13,245 bases of DNA from Rhodospirillales bacterium (lineage in GTDB: Bacteria; Pseudomonadota; Alphaproteobacteria; Rhodospirillales_A; JACZKS01), in NCBI GenBank assembly GCA_018648445.1, contig JABGRG010000107.1:1-13245 (forward strand). The letters are read 5' to 3'. Numbering within the stretch: the first letter of the stretch is position 1; every line of letters begins with the position of its first letter. This document shows positions 1 to 6,559 of the stretch, in pieces. The notes beneath the pieces are model-generated. The model was not told the DNA's origin. It did not search any database and worked only from the letters and a program-made list of their open reading frames with translations. Position numbers and translations under genes: made by a program.

Positions 1-2
1 TG

Positions 3-278
3 ACCGGCAGCAACACCAACTCCAACGTGGTGTTCGCCCAGTTGCAGATGAGCACGGCCGAAATCGCCGCATTGAGCGTTCCGGTTATTCTGGCCGCGCA
101 GACCACTGGCGGTTCCATCGGTAGCATGCTGGCTCCGGCCAAAATCCTTGTCGGTTGCAGCACGGTTGGGCTGTCGGGCAAGGAAGGCCCGGTTCTGGCG
201 CGCACACTCAGTTACGGTTTGATCATGACGGCGATCATCGGCGTTCTTGCTTTCATTTACGGCACCGGCGCCGGTTGA
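3..278 (+). CDS. lldP: L-lactate permease, C-terminal part (5' end outside window)
   Basis: This is the C-terminal ~91 residues of a proton-coupled L-lactate permease (LctP/LldP/GlcA family), an inner-membrane carrier for lactate or glycolate. The frame is open from the first bases of the window and ends at TGA 276-278. Visible family features are the TGSNTNSNVVF stretch, the segment AAQTTGGSIGSMLAPAKI and the following VGLSGKEGPVLARTL, all typical of the last third of LctP proteins, then a final hydrophobic helix (roughly the last 20 residues). The rest of the protein lies upstream and cannot be checked. A 57-residue membrane protein starts 20 nt downstream, so the two are probably co-transcribed. 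Family assignment is firm; lactate rather than glycolate is the default reading. Confidence 0.9.
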   Translation, partial: TGSNTNSNVVFAQLQMSTAEIAALSVPVILAAQTTGGSIGSMLAPAKILVGCSTVGLSGKEGPVLARTLSYGLIMTAIIGVLAFIYGTGAG

Positions 279-298
279 TTTAGAGGGAATCGAAAATC

Positions 299-472
299 AT
301 GCAGAGCTTTTTCGACAAACACGGCAAACTGCTGAAGAACGGATCTTTCGTCGGTATGATCGGCATTCCGTTTCTTCTATATTTCGCCGCCATGAACGAT
401 GCCATGGGACTGGTCTATGTGCTGCTTGGCCTGATGGGCCTGAGCATGCTCGTGGCCATGAAGGTGGGTTAG
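299..472 (+). CDS. small two-helix membrane protein downstream of lactate permease
   Basis: A 57-residue ORF beginning MQSFFDKHGK and ending LVAMKVG. It has an ATG start preceded by a purine-rich ribosome site (AGAGGG, 282-287). The first ~15 residues are polar and basic. Two hydrophobic segments follow (about 17-31 and 36-55), separated by a short AAMNDAMG turn, so a helical hairpin in the inner membrane is likely. It lies 20 nt after the permease stop and 17 nt before the pyrD start, on the same strand, which fits one transcript. I do not recognise the family. It could be an accessory or stabilising partner of the permease, but that is inferred from position only. The good ribosome site, membrane-like composition and snug fit between two real genes argue that it is real. 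Confidence 0.7.
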   Translation: MQSFFDKHGKLLKNGSFVGMIGIPFLLYFAAMNDAMGLVYVLLGLMGLSMLVAMKVG

Positions 473-489
473 AAAGCCAGGTTTCCACC

Positions 490-1536
490 GTGTTGGACTT
501 GTATCCATTTGCGGCTCCGTTTATCCGCCTGCTTGATCCCGAAACCGGGCATCGGCTGGCTATCGGGGCGTTGAAGCGCGGACTGGTTCCAGCCTGCGGC
601 AAGTTTGATGATTCCGTTCTTCGAACGACGGTCTGGGGCCGCGAATTACCCAACCCTATCGGAACCGCTGCCGGTTTCGATAAGAACGCCGAGGCCGTCG
701 ACGCTGTTCATCTGCTCGGGTTTGGCTTTGCCGAAATCGGCACGGTTACACCCCAGCCCCAACGCGGCAACCCCAAACCCCGGCTGTTCCGCCTTTTGGC
801 CGACGATGCGGTCATCAACCGCATGGGCTTCAATAACGAGGGGTTGGAAGTTGTGCTGGCCCGCCTGAAAGCGGCGTCGCGCAAGGGCATCGTGGCCGTC
901 AACGTCGGCAAGAACAAGGACGCCGAAGACGCTGTTGCCGATTATGTGACGGGCGTCAGCGCGGCGGCGGAATTGGCGGATTTTCTGGTTCTCAACGTTT
1001 CTTCACCGAACACGCCGGGACTGCGCGGCCTTCAGAAAAAGTCGGAATTGGGCTCTCTTCTGGAAGCGTCCATCGCGGCGCGAAACGGGTGCTCAGTGCC
1101 AATTCTGGTCAAGGTCGCCCCGGATTTGTCCGATGACGAATTGAAGGACATCGCCGGAACCTGTCTGGACGTCGGCATTGACGGGATCGTCGCCACCAAC
1201 ACCACGATTTCACGGCCCGATGGGTTGCGCGATCCGAACGCCACGCAAGGCGGCGGTCTGGCGGGCCGCCCGCTGTTTGAGTTGTCGACGCGCATCCTGC
1301 ATCGGCTGTATGAACTGACCGACGGGAAGGTGCCGCTGGTCGGAGTTGGCGGTGTTTCCAGCGGGGCCGACGCCTACGCCAAAATTCGCGCAGGGGCGTC
1401 GCTGGTACAGCTCTACTCGGCGATGGTTTTTGCCGGGCCCAATCTGGTTAACCGGATCAATCGCGATCTTGCCGCACTTTTGCACCGCGATGGTTTTGCT
1501 GGTGTTAAGGATGCGATCGGAGCCGATCACGCGTGA
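490..1536 (+). CDS. pyrD: dihydroorotate dehydrogenase (quinone), class 2
   Basis: This enzyme oxidises dihydroorotate to orotate in pyrimidine synthesis, using FMN and passing electrons to membrane quinone. The reading gives 348 residues, normal for class 2. In order: an N-terminal quinone-tunnel helix region (LYPFAAPFIRLLDPETGHRL), FMN-site motif AAGFDKN (60-66), GTVTP (84-88), NRMGFNN (110-116), and NVSSPNTPGLR (169-179), in which the serine at about 172 is the class 2 catalytic base (class 1 has cysteine). The C-terminal GVGGVSSGADAYAKIRAGASLVQLYSA holds the phosphate-binding loops. The frame is open far upstream, but that would overlap two genes; GTG 490, 8 nt after an AGG, gives the family's usual N-terminus (TTG 493 is the alternative). 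Its last 32 nt overlap the convergent AbrB-family gene. Confidence 0.95.
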   Translation: MLDLYPFAAPFIRLLDPETGHRLAIGALKRGLVPACGKFDDSVLRTTVWGRELPNPIGTAAGFDKNAEAVDAVHLLGFGFAEIGTVTPQPQRGNPKPRLFRLLADDAVINRMGFNNEGLEVVLARLKAASRKGIVAVNVGKNKDAEDAVADYVTGVSAAAELADFLVLNVSSPNTPGLRGLQKKSELGSLLEASIAARNGCSVPILVKVAPDLSDDELKDIAGTCLDVGIDGIVATNTTISRPDGLRDPNATQGGGLAGRPLFELSTRILHRLYELTDGKVPLVGVGGVSSGADAYAKIRAGASLVQLYSAMVFAGPNLVNRINRDLAALLHRDGFAGVKDAIGADHA

Positions 1537-2581
1537 CCAGCCACTTCATGGTGAAGGGTGCGAACAGGATCAGGAAACCCAGCCGCAACAGGTGATGGGT
1601 CGCGACCATTGCCGGGTCGATGTTCAGGGCCACGGCGATAAGGTTCATTTCGGTAACCCCGCCGGGCGAAAACGCCAGCATCAATCCCTGAAAGGGCAGG
1701 CCGGTCAACTCGCTGGTCAGTAAGGCGAATACGACGGCTCCGCCCAGCATGGCAACGGCCATGACAACGGCTGATTTCACAATCCCGAAGACATCGCCTA
1801 GCGTTATGCCCGTAAACCGGCAGCCGACGGTGGCGCCGATGATAACCTGGGCCAGGGCGATTAAAACGCCAGGGGGAAAGGCCGATGTCAGTCCACCCAG
1901 ATGGGCTGCGGCGCTCATGAACATCGGGCCCGAAAGAATGGCGAAGGGAATTCTTATCAATCTGGCAAGGAAATATCCAAAAATTCCGCAGGCAATAAGG
2001 ATCAGGGCGTCGGGTCCGCTCAGATCGCCGAATTCGCCAAGTGCGCCGGTTCCGACCGATTTGAAACCATAGAAAAGCCGGTACCAGGCGGGGATAGCCA
2101 GAATGGTGATGGTGATGCGAATTGAGTGAATAAGCGAAATGGCGCGCTCGTCTCCGCCCAGTTCGCCGCCGATGATGACCATCTCGGAAAAGCCGCCGGG
2201 GGCCGCGGAGCAATATGCCTCAACCGGTCCGAAGCCGAAAAAGCGGCGCAGCCCGGCCCCCAGAACGACGATCATGACCATCGTGAAGCCAAGCAGCAAA
2301 AGGATGCTGGGTATCCAGTTCGCTGCCTGTGAAACGATACCGGGGGTAAACGCGCTGCCGATCATGACGCCCAGAACCGCAATCATCAGGTTGCGCAGCC
2401 GGTTGGGGGCCTCCACGGGGCCTTTGGTCGCCGCCACAATCGCCACCGCCGAAAGCGAACCGGTCATCCAGGGCAAGGGCATGTCGAGGACCCAGAACAG
2501 ACCGCCGCCCATCGCGCCGATACCCAGAGCCAAACCCATTTTTGCAAAGGATCGAGCGCGCGCGCCGGTTTCCACATTCAC
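1505..2581 (-). CDS. AbrB-family integral membrane protein (putative transporter or regulator)
   Basis: A 358-residue, very hydrophobic protein of the AbrB/'ammonia monooxygenase' membrane family (unrelated to the Bacillus DNA-binding AbrB). The family is built from two similar halves, and both are visible: [10 protein letters not shown] (residues 125-134) matches [10 protein letters not shown] (303-312), each followed by a short polar stretch and an ISL/HHLLRL-type helix. About ten membrane segments are expected. Family function is poorly established; names such as ammonia monooxygenase are historical. The GTG start shares a GTGA overlap with the nadK stop, so translational coupling to nadK is likely. 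The 3' end runs 32 nt into the end of pyrD on the opposite strand. The family is confident; the substrate is unknown. Confidence 0.85.
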   Translation of the reverse strand: MNVETGARARSFAKMGLALGIGAMGGGLFWVLDMPLPWMTGSLSAVAIVAATKGPVEAPNRLRNLMIAVLGVMIGSAFTPGIVSQAANWIPSILLLLGFTMVMIVVLGAGLRRFFGFGPVEAYCSAAPGGFSEMVIIGGELGGDERAISLIHSIRITITILAIPAWYRLFYGFKSVGTGALGEFGDLSGPDALILIACGIFGYFLARLIRIPFAILSGPMFMSAAAHLGGLTSAFPPGVLIALAQVIIGATVGCRFTGITLGDVFGIVKSAVVMAVAMLGGAVVFALLTSELTGLPFQGLMLAFSPGGVTEMNLIAVALNIDPAMVATHHLLRLGFLILFAPFTMKWLVTRDRLRSHP

Positions 2582-3345
2582 GGGACAAATTGTTCCTTGA
2601 TTATGCGTTCTTCAAGATTGTGTTCGGGGTCGAAAAGCAGTCTCGGCACGACGGTGCCATTGACCTCGACCGTGACGGTTTGAGCATCGCGAACCTCGCC
2701 GAAATCCGCACCCGCGCGCACCCGGCGCTGCATCGGATCGAGAATCTCGAAAACCACCTTCGCATTTCGCGGCAGAAGTGCGCCGCGCCAATGACGGGGC
2801 CGGAAGGCGCTGATCGGCGTCATCGCCAGAAGTTCGGCGTCCAGCGGCAGAATGGGGCCGTGAACCGCGTTGTTGTAAGCCGTGCTGCCAGCGGGCGTGG
2901 CCACAAGAACGCCGTCGCAGATCATCTCGTCCATACGTACGACGCCGTCGACATGAATGCGAATTTTTGCGGCCAGGCGCGTGTCGCGAAGCAGAGCGAC
3001 TTCGTTAATTGCCAGGGCCTCGTGGTGAACGCCATGGATATCCTCAACGGCCATTTTCAACGGCGTCAGGTCAATCGCTTCGCATTCGGCCAGACGATCT
3101 GGAAGATTTTCGTCGCTGTAGGTGTTCATGAGGAAACCAACGGAGCCCCGGTTCATCCCGAAAATCGGTTTTCCTCTCTCCATGTACGCATGAAGGGTTT
3201 GCAGCATAAAGCCGTCGCCGCCGAGCGCGACAACGATATCAGCTTCTTCCGGCGCTACGTGGGTGTAGCGATCCTTCAGTCGGGCTTCGGCCTCACGCGC
3301 CTCCTTGTTTTTGGAAGCGACAATGGCGAATGTCTCGAATTTCAT
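2578..3345 (-). CDS. nadK: NAD kinase
   Basis: This cytoplasmic enzyme phosphorylates NAD+ to NADP+, the only route to NADP in most bacteria. The 255-residue reading carries the family signature: GGDG at 42-45 (phosphate donor and NAD binding), GSVGFL at 67-72, NE at 114-115, and [15 protein letters not shown] around 143-157, including the conserved TPAGSTAY loop. The length fits the compact alphaproteobacterial form. I chose ATG 3345, which gives the typical N-terminus [20 protein letters not shown] at 3384 would add 13 residues not expected in the family. A GGGAGGG lies about 15 nt upstream of the ATG, rather far for a ribosome site. It is first in a two-gene unit with the AbrB-family gene. 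Confidence 0.94.
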   Translation of the reverse strand: MKFETFAIVASKNKEAREAEARLKDRYTHVAPEEADIVVALGGDGFMLQTLHAYMERGKPIFGMNRGSVGFLMNTYSDENLPDRLAECEAIDLTPLKMAVEDIHGVHHEALAINEVALLRDTRLAAKIRIHVDGVVRMDEMICDGVLVATPAGSTAYNNAVHGPILPLDAELLAMTPISAFRPRHWRGALLPRNAKVVFEILDPMQRRVRAGADFGEVRDAQTVTVEVNGTVVPRLLFDPEHNLEERIIKEQFVP

Positions 3346-3390
3346 GGCGGTTGTAATTTTCCCTCCCGTTGCGGCGAACCGCACAACGAC

Positions 3391-3396
3391 AGTATA
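3391..3396 (-). promoter_or_regulatory. possible -10 box for nadK
   Basis: On the minus strand the bases read TATACT, one mismatch from the sigma-70 -10 consensus, about 45 nt upstream of the nadK ATG in the nadK/exonuclease divergent gap. No good -35 box is seen at the proper spacing. A transcript starting here would carry an imperfect hairpin with a TTCG loop (3367-3388) in its leader. Confidence 0.35.
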
Positions 3397-3445
3397 GCCG
3401 AACCGTGTTATTTAGCCATGGGCGTAAATACCATCAGGCGAAACA

Positions 3446-3949
3446 ATGGGCGGCTTCGTTGCCATCGACTTTGAAACGGCGAACCGGCACCCCGAAAGCG
3501 CGTGCGCGATCGGACTGGTGCGGGTTGTCGATGGGAAAATCATAGAGACGGAACACTTCTTGATCCGCCCACCGTCTCGGCAGTTTGTATTTACCGGGTT
3601 GCACGGGATCGGCTGGCCCGATGTCGAGAACGAACCGGCGTTTGCCGAGTTGTGGCCGAATATCGACCATTGGTTGCGCGGTGCGGATTTCTTGGCTGCC
3701 CACAATGCGCGCTTTGATCGCGGCGTCATGGATGCCTGTTGCGCAGCGGGCGCATTGCCGCCTCCGGCGCAGCCCTGGCTGTGTACCGTTCAGTTGGCCA
3801 GGGCCATGTGGGATATCAGGCCGACCCGACTACCCGATGTTTGCCGCTATCTGGCAATTTCCCTAAATCACCATCAGGCCTTGTCGGACGCGAAGGCATG
3901 CGCCGAAATTGTTATCGCAGCGCAAGAAGATGGATGGAGTTTTGCGTGA
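3446..3949 (+). CDS. DEDDh 3'-5' exonuclease (DnaQ/ExoX-like)
   Basis: A 167-residue, single-domain exonuclease of the DnaQ superfamily, which removes nucleotides from DNA or RNA 3' ends with two metal ions. All acidic motifs are present: Exo I AIDFET (D8, E10), Exo II AHNARFD (D91), and Exo III HHQALSD (H143 and D148, HxxxxD spacing), which makes it the DEDDh type. The short length, with no polymerase-binding tail, and the CTVQLARAMW segment resemble ExoX and other stand-alone repair exonucleases rather than the replicative epsilon subunit. The ATG start follows an AGGCGAA purine stretch. It is divergent from nadK and convergent with the next gene, 14 nt away. Substrate (DNA or small RNA) is not readable from sequence. 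Confidence 0.87.
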   Translation: MGGFVAIDFETANRHPESACAIGLVRVVDGKIIETEHFLIRPPSRQFVFTGLHGIGWPDVENEPAFAELWPNIDHWLRGADFLAAHNARFDRGVMDACCAAGALPPPAQPWLCTVQLARAMWDIRPTRLPDVCRYLAISLNHHQALSDAKACAEIVIAAQEDGWSFA

Positions 3950-3963
3950 TCACGCACGCCATT

Positions 3964-4434
3964 TTACGGGTTGTGTTTTTCCTTCTCGCGCTCATGGATG
4001 GCGCGCCAGGAAATATAGCTCTCGCCGACCGCGCGAACGCCAAGATCGCCGACCAGGGTTTCGGCCTTGATCCTCGCGGCCCCGGCATCCCGTTCCTGGA
4101 GCCGGATCAGGAAGAAATCTTTTGAATGGAAGGTGTAGCTGTCCCTTGAGCCCATGCGGTCGCGAAGAAGGGCGTCGCCCATCAAATGAAGCGCATTTGC
4201 TAGGCGATCGGTGCGGCCGCCGAGGGCGCGGAAGAAATCACCGAGATACAGAACGTAAACCGTTCCGAATGGGCCTCTTTCCTCGAACAAAACGCGTTCG
4301 GCTGACACGAGATAAGCGGCCTCGGCCTCTTCCGATCTGGGGGCTGCTTCAGGGGCCGGTTCGGCTCTCGGAACGAAGTTAGCCCAGTGCGATGGATTGA
4401 CGTCGGCAACGGCAATGTTCAGTTGGTCGCGCAT
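3964..4434 (-). CDS. degenerate GGDEF-like small protein A
   Basis: A 156-residue soluble protein with no close named relative that I recognise. Residues ~45-145 follow the secondary-structure pattern of a GGDEF domain: a first strand (VYVLYLGDFF), a helix with GDALLRD (86-92), then YTFHSKDFFLIRL (100-112) where diguanylate cyclases have RxGGDEFxxxL, and a helix with alternating alanines (AGAARIKAETLV). The pentapeptide reads SKDFF at 104-108, so the glycines and catalytic acid are altered and cyclase activity is unlikely. Residues ~22-40 are Ala/Glu/Pro rich and probably a flexible linker. The start is well supported by a GGAGG ribosome site at 4441-4445, 6 nt upstream. It is clearly related to the protein at 4599-5258. 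The GGDEF link is my inference from pattern, not a database match. Confidence 0.65.
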   Translation of the reverse strand: MRDQLNIAVADVNPSHWANFVPRAEPAPEAAPRSEEAEAAYLVSAERVLFEERGPFGTVYVLYLGDFFRALGGRTDRLANALHLMGDALLRDRMGSRDSYTFHSKDFFLIRLQERDAGAARIKAETLVGDLGVRAVGESYISWRAIHEREKEKHNP

Positions 4435-4482
4435 CTCACCCCTCCACGATAGACGAAAAACATATCGTCCATTACGCGAAAA

Positions 4483-4525
4483 AGTTTATGCGAGACTGGA
4501 TGGGTATGCAGTGACGAGTATCACA
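4483..4525 (-). promoter_or_regulatory. candidate CRP/FNR-type class II promoter for protein A
   Basis: On the minus strand 4525-4510 reads TGTGATACTCGTCACT, matching 9 of 10 fixed positions of the CRP consensus TGTGA-N6-TCACA. A -10-like TAAACT lies at 4488-4483. A start near 4476 would put the site centre at -41.5, the classical class II position. The leader to the ATG would be about 42 nt. Which CRP/FNR-family protein binds, if any, cannot be told. Confidence 0.45.
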
Positions 4526-4598
4526 TTGCTGTAATTATTCTAAAAAATAGATAAAAAGCGAACTATCCCGAAAAATCATTCGTGACGAAGACTTTTGG

Positions 4599-5258
4599 TT
4601 ATCCGTTGTTGCTGTTGGTCCGGCATTTTTTCGGCGCGGATATGTCGGAGGACGCTTCCTCAGCGGAAATGCTCTCCCGGGCAAAGCGATGGGCGCCGCG
4701 TCGTGGGCCTGCGCTATCGGGCTCCCTGACGGGCTCCGTGGCGGGTTGTTTTCCGTTCGATCCGGGCAGCGTTTTCCAGCCGTTGCCGTTTGCCGTGGAA
4801 AGATCGTCAAGGTCGGACTGAATAAACCGATCACCCAACAGAGTGTGCCCAATTTCGTTTGTCGCGGCTCTGGCTCGTCGCGACGCCTCGGCGTTGCCGA
4901 TGTAGCCGAAGCGAAAAACAAAAAAACCGCCACCTCCGCCATGAAGTGAACACGAGCCCTCGTCGCCAACGTATTTGCGCAGGATGGATTCGCAAACGGA
5001 GTGGGCGTTCTCGGTGTTATCCGGCGAACCGGGCCTGGGCGTTCCGGGAAATTTGACGAGACGAAGGATGAAGACAGGGCCATACTTGCCCTGTTCTTCG
5101 ACCAAGACATTCGCCAACGAGACGTTGCCCCGGGGCCCGCCACGCGAAGAAGTTTTTCTCCAAAGCGGATTTTCACCGGGAGTATTTGACCCCGTGTCGG
5201 CGCTAAAAAACCGCTTTCCCCTTACCGACGCGGGATCTCTTAAAAAGAACCCGGTCAT
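4599..5258 (-). CDS. degenerate GGDEF-like small protein B
   Basis: A 219-residue protein paralogous to the one at 3964-4434. Residues ~50-146 align end to end: VLVEEQGKYGPVFILRL with VLFEERGPFGTVYVLYL, SILRKYVGDEGSCSLH with ALLRDRMGSRDSYTFH, FFVFRF with FFLIRL, and LLGDRFI with AVGESYI. At the place of GGDEF it has a five-glycine run followed by FF (GGGFF, 109-113), so catalytic acids are missing. The N-terminal ~45 residues and the tail after ~150 are polar, Gly/Pro/Ser/Arg rich and probably disordered. The ATG start has a strong GAGGGA ribosome site (5262-5267). The gene has its own promoter and lies downstream of moaA on the same strand. Overlapping frames here lack these signals. Function unknown; a non-enzymatic regulatory or binding role is a guess. 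Confidence 0.62.
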   Translation of the reverse strand: MTGFFLRDPASVRGKRFFSADTGSNTPGENPLWRKTSSRGGPRGNVSLANVLVEEQGKYGPVFILRLVKFPGTPRPGSPDNTENAHSVCESILRKYVGDEGSCSLHGGGGGFFVFRFGYIGNAEASRRARAATNEIGHTLLGDRFIQSDLDDLSTANGNGWKTLPGSNGKQPATEPVREPDSAGPRRGAHRFARESISAEEASSDISAPKKCRTNSNNG

Positions 5259-5297
5259 ACTTCCCTCAAAAACGATTGAAAATTTTCACTTCTTGTA

Positions 5298-5333
5298 TAC
5301 CGGCAGTATATATGCCTTTTGGGTGCCGGTAAA
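5298..5333 (-). promoter_or_regulatory. promoter of protein B with spanning inverted repeat
   Basis: Read on the minus strand, TTTACC (5333-5328) and TATACT (5310-5305) form a sigma-70-like pair with a 17-nt spacer, about 40-50 nt before the ATG at 5258. A perfect inverted repeat, TACCGGCA (5331-5324) and TGCCGGTA (5305-5298), brackets it: one arm overlaps the -35 box, the other begins at the end of the -10. That placement suits a repressor operator, although the 18-nt gap between arms is long for a single dimer. Confidence 0.5.
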
Positions 5334-5418
5334 TACTCCCAACTCGCAAAAACATATAAGGAAACCCCTAATAGTTGCAGGCTTTCCCCGACGTCGCGTC
5401 GCACGGCGCAGGCGGCGT

Positions 5419-6408
5419 TCAGCCGCCCGTAACATTCATGTGGCGTTGGACCGCGGGGGTATTTGTCGTGGGGTCGATCACGAAATCGTGACCCTTCGGT
5501 TTACGCGCGATTGCGGCGTCGATGGCCGCCGCCAACGTTTCGTCGCTTTCGCTTTCACGCACGGCGGCGCGAAGGTCCGCATGATCATCCTGCCCCAGGC
5601 ACATATAAAGTTTGCCCGTACAGGTCAGCCGTACCCGATTGCACCCTTCACAAAAATTGTGGCTCATAGGGGTGATGAAGCCGACCTTTTTCCCGGTTTC
5701 GCCAACGCGCACGTATCTGGACGGACCGCCGGTGGTTTCGGTGATGTCGCTCAGGGTCCAGCGGCTTTCCAAACGTTCGCGAACCTCCGCCAGCGGAAGG
5801 TAATAATCCGTGCGATCGGCGTCGATCTCGCCCATGGGCATGGTTTCGATCAATGTCAGGTCGAAACCGCGTTCGCCGCACCAGCCCACCAGATCGGGGA
5901 TTTCGGCCTCGTTGACGCCACGCAGCGCCACTGCGTTGATTTTTACAGCAAGCCCTGCCTTTGCGGCGGCATCAAGGCCTTCGAGCACCTGGTCGAGACG
6001 TCCGCCGCGGGTCAGCCGGTCGAAGGCTTTTGGATCAAGGGTATCCATGGACACGTTGACGCGCCGTACACCGCAATCGAACAATTCGGCGGCGTGTTTG
6101 GCCAACTGGGTCGCGTTCGTGGTCAGGGTCAGTTCGTCGAGATCGCCGCTGTCGAGATGCCGCCCCAACGAGCGAAAAAGGGTCATCACACCGCGCCGCA
6201 CCAAAGGCTCGCCGCCACTTAGCCGCAACTTTCGAACTCCGCGATCTATGAAGGCGGTGCAGATTCGGTCAAGCTCCTCCAGCGAAAGGATTTCGGCCTT
6301 TGGCAGAAAAACCATGTCTTCGGCCATGCAGTAGGTGCAGCGAAAATTGCACCGGTCTGTTACCGAGACACGCAGATAGGTAATTTTACGTCCGAAAGGG
6401 TCTTTCAT
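5419..6408 (-). CDS. moaA: GTP 3',8-cyclase (molybdenum cofactor synthesis protein A)
   Basis: This radical-SAM enzyme, with MoaC, converts GTP to cyclic pyranopterin monophosphate, the first step of molybdenum cofactor synthesis. The 329-residue protein has the N-terminal CxxxCxxC cluster motif (C20, C24, C27), the SAM-binding GGEP (65-68), and the second, GTP-binding cluster ligands in C-x2-C-x13-C spacing (C253, C256, C270). It ends in the GG pair characteristic of MoaA and needed for activity in studied homologues. An ATG start at 6408 gives the normal N-terminus [20 protein letters not shown]. No moaC, moaD or moaE neighbour is seen. Upstream it is divergent from a regulator with a molybdate-binding-like domain, which suggests shared control. 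Confidence 0.97.
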   Translation of the reverse strand: MKDPFGRKITYLRVSVTDRCNFRCTYCMAEDMVFLPKAEILSLEELDRICTAFIDRGVRKLRLSGGEPLVRRGVMTLFRSLGRHLDSGDLDELTLTTNATQLAKHAAELFDCGVRRVNVSMDTLDPKAFDRLTRGGRLDQVLEGLDAAAKAGLAVKINAVALRGVNEAEIPDLVGWCGERGFDLTLIETMPMGEIDADRTDYYLPLAEVRERLESRWTLSDITETTGGPSRYVRVGETGKKVGFITPMSHNFCEGCNRVRLTCTGKLYMCLGQDDHADLRAAVRESESDETLAAAIDAAIARKPKGHDFVIDPTTNTPAVQRHMNVTGG

Positions 6409-6478
6409 ATGCCGGTTTGCCGTTTCCTGAAGAACTCTACGTTTGTTGGAACATAGTCATCTTTCCGCCATTCGTCCT

Positions 6479-6495
6479 CCCCAAATTTCTTGGGG
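6479..6495. promoter_or_regulatory. inverted repeat between moaA and divergent regulator (candidate operator)
   Basis: A perfect 6-bp inverted repeat, CCCCAA-ATTTC-TTGGGG, lies about 70 bp upstream of moaA and 65 bp upstream of the regulator start, near the middle of the 151-bp gap. The position suits a shared operator. A TATATT (6518-6523) downstream on the plus strand could be a -10 box for the regulator. Nothing in the sequence proves binding; a 6-bp repeat can occur by chance. Confidence 0.3.
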
Positions 6496-6559
6496 TTATC
6501 GGCGCGTCAAAACACCGTATATTGGCTTGGCGCAAAGGATCGCGCGATGGGGGGTAACG

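Noticed and set aside
247..489. Upstream extension of pyrD by ~80 residues in the open frame
   Set aside because: It would overlap the end of the lactate permease gene and the whole 57-residue gene, and the extra residues do not resemble any class 2 PyrD N-terminus.
2542..3474. 310-codon open frame on the plus strand opposite nadK
   Set aside because: It is antisense to a clear nadK with intact motifs; its translation shows no domain and is an effect of GC-rich codon bias.
4535..5176. 213-codon minus-strand frame overlapping protein B
   Set aside because: It has no good ribosome site, low-complexity Pro/Arg/Ser content and no relation to protein A, whereas the frame at 4599-5258 has both a strong ribosome site and a paralogue.
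5411..5427. GGCGGC-GTTCA-GCCGCC inverted repeat over the moaA stop codon, as a terminator
   Set aside because: There is no T tract after it on the minus strand, and the stem is largely explained by the conserved Gly-Gly codons at the MoaA C-terminus.
4975..6222. 415-codon plus-strand open frame across protein B and moaA
   Set aside because: It runs antisense through moaA, whose cluster motifs are complete, and shows no recognisable domain.
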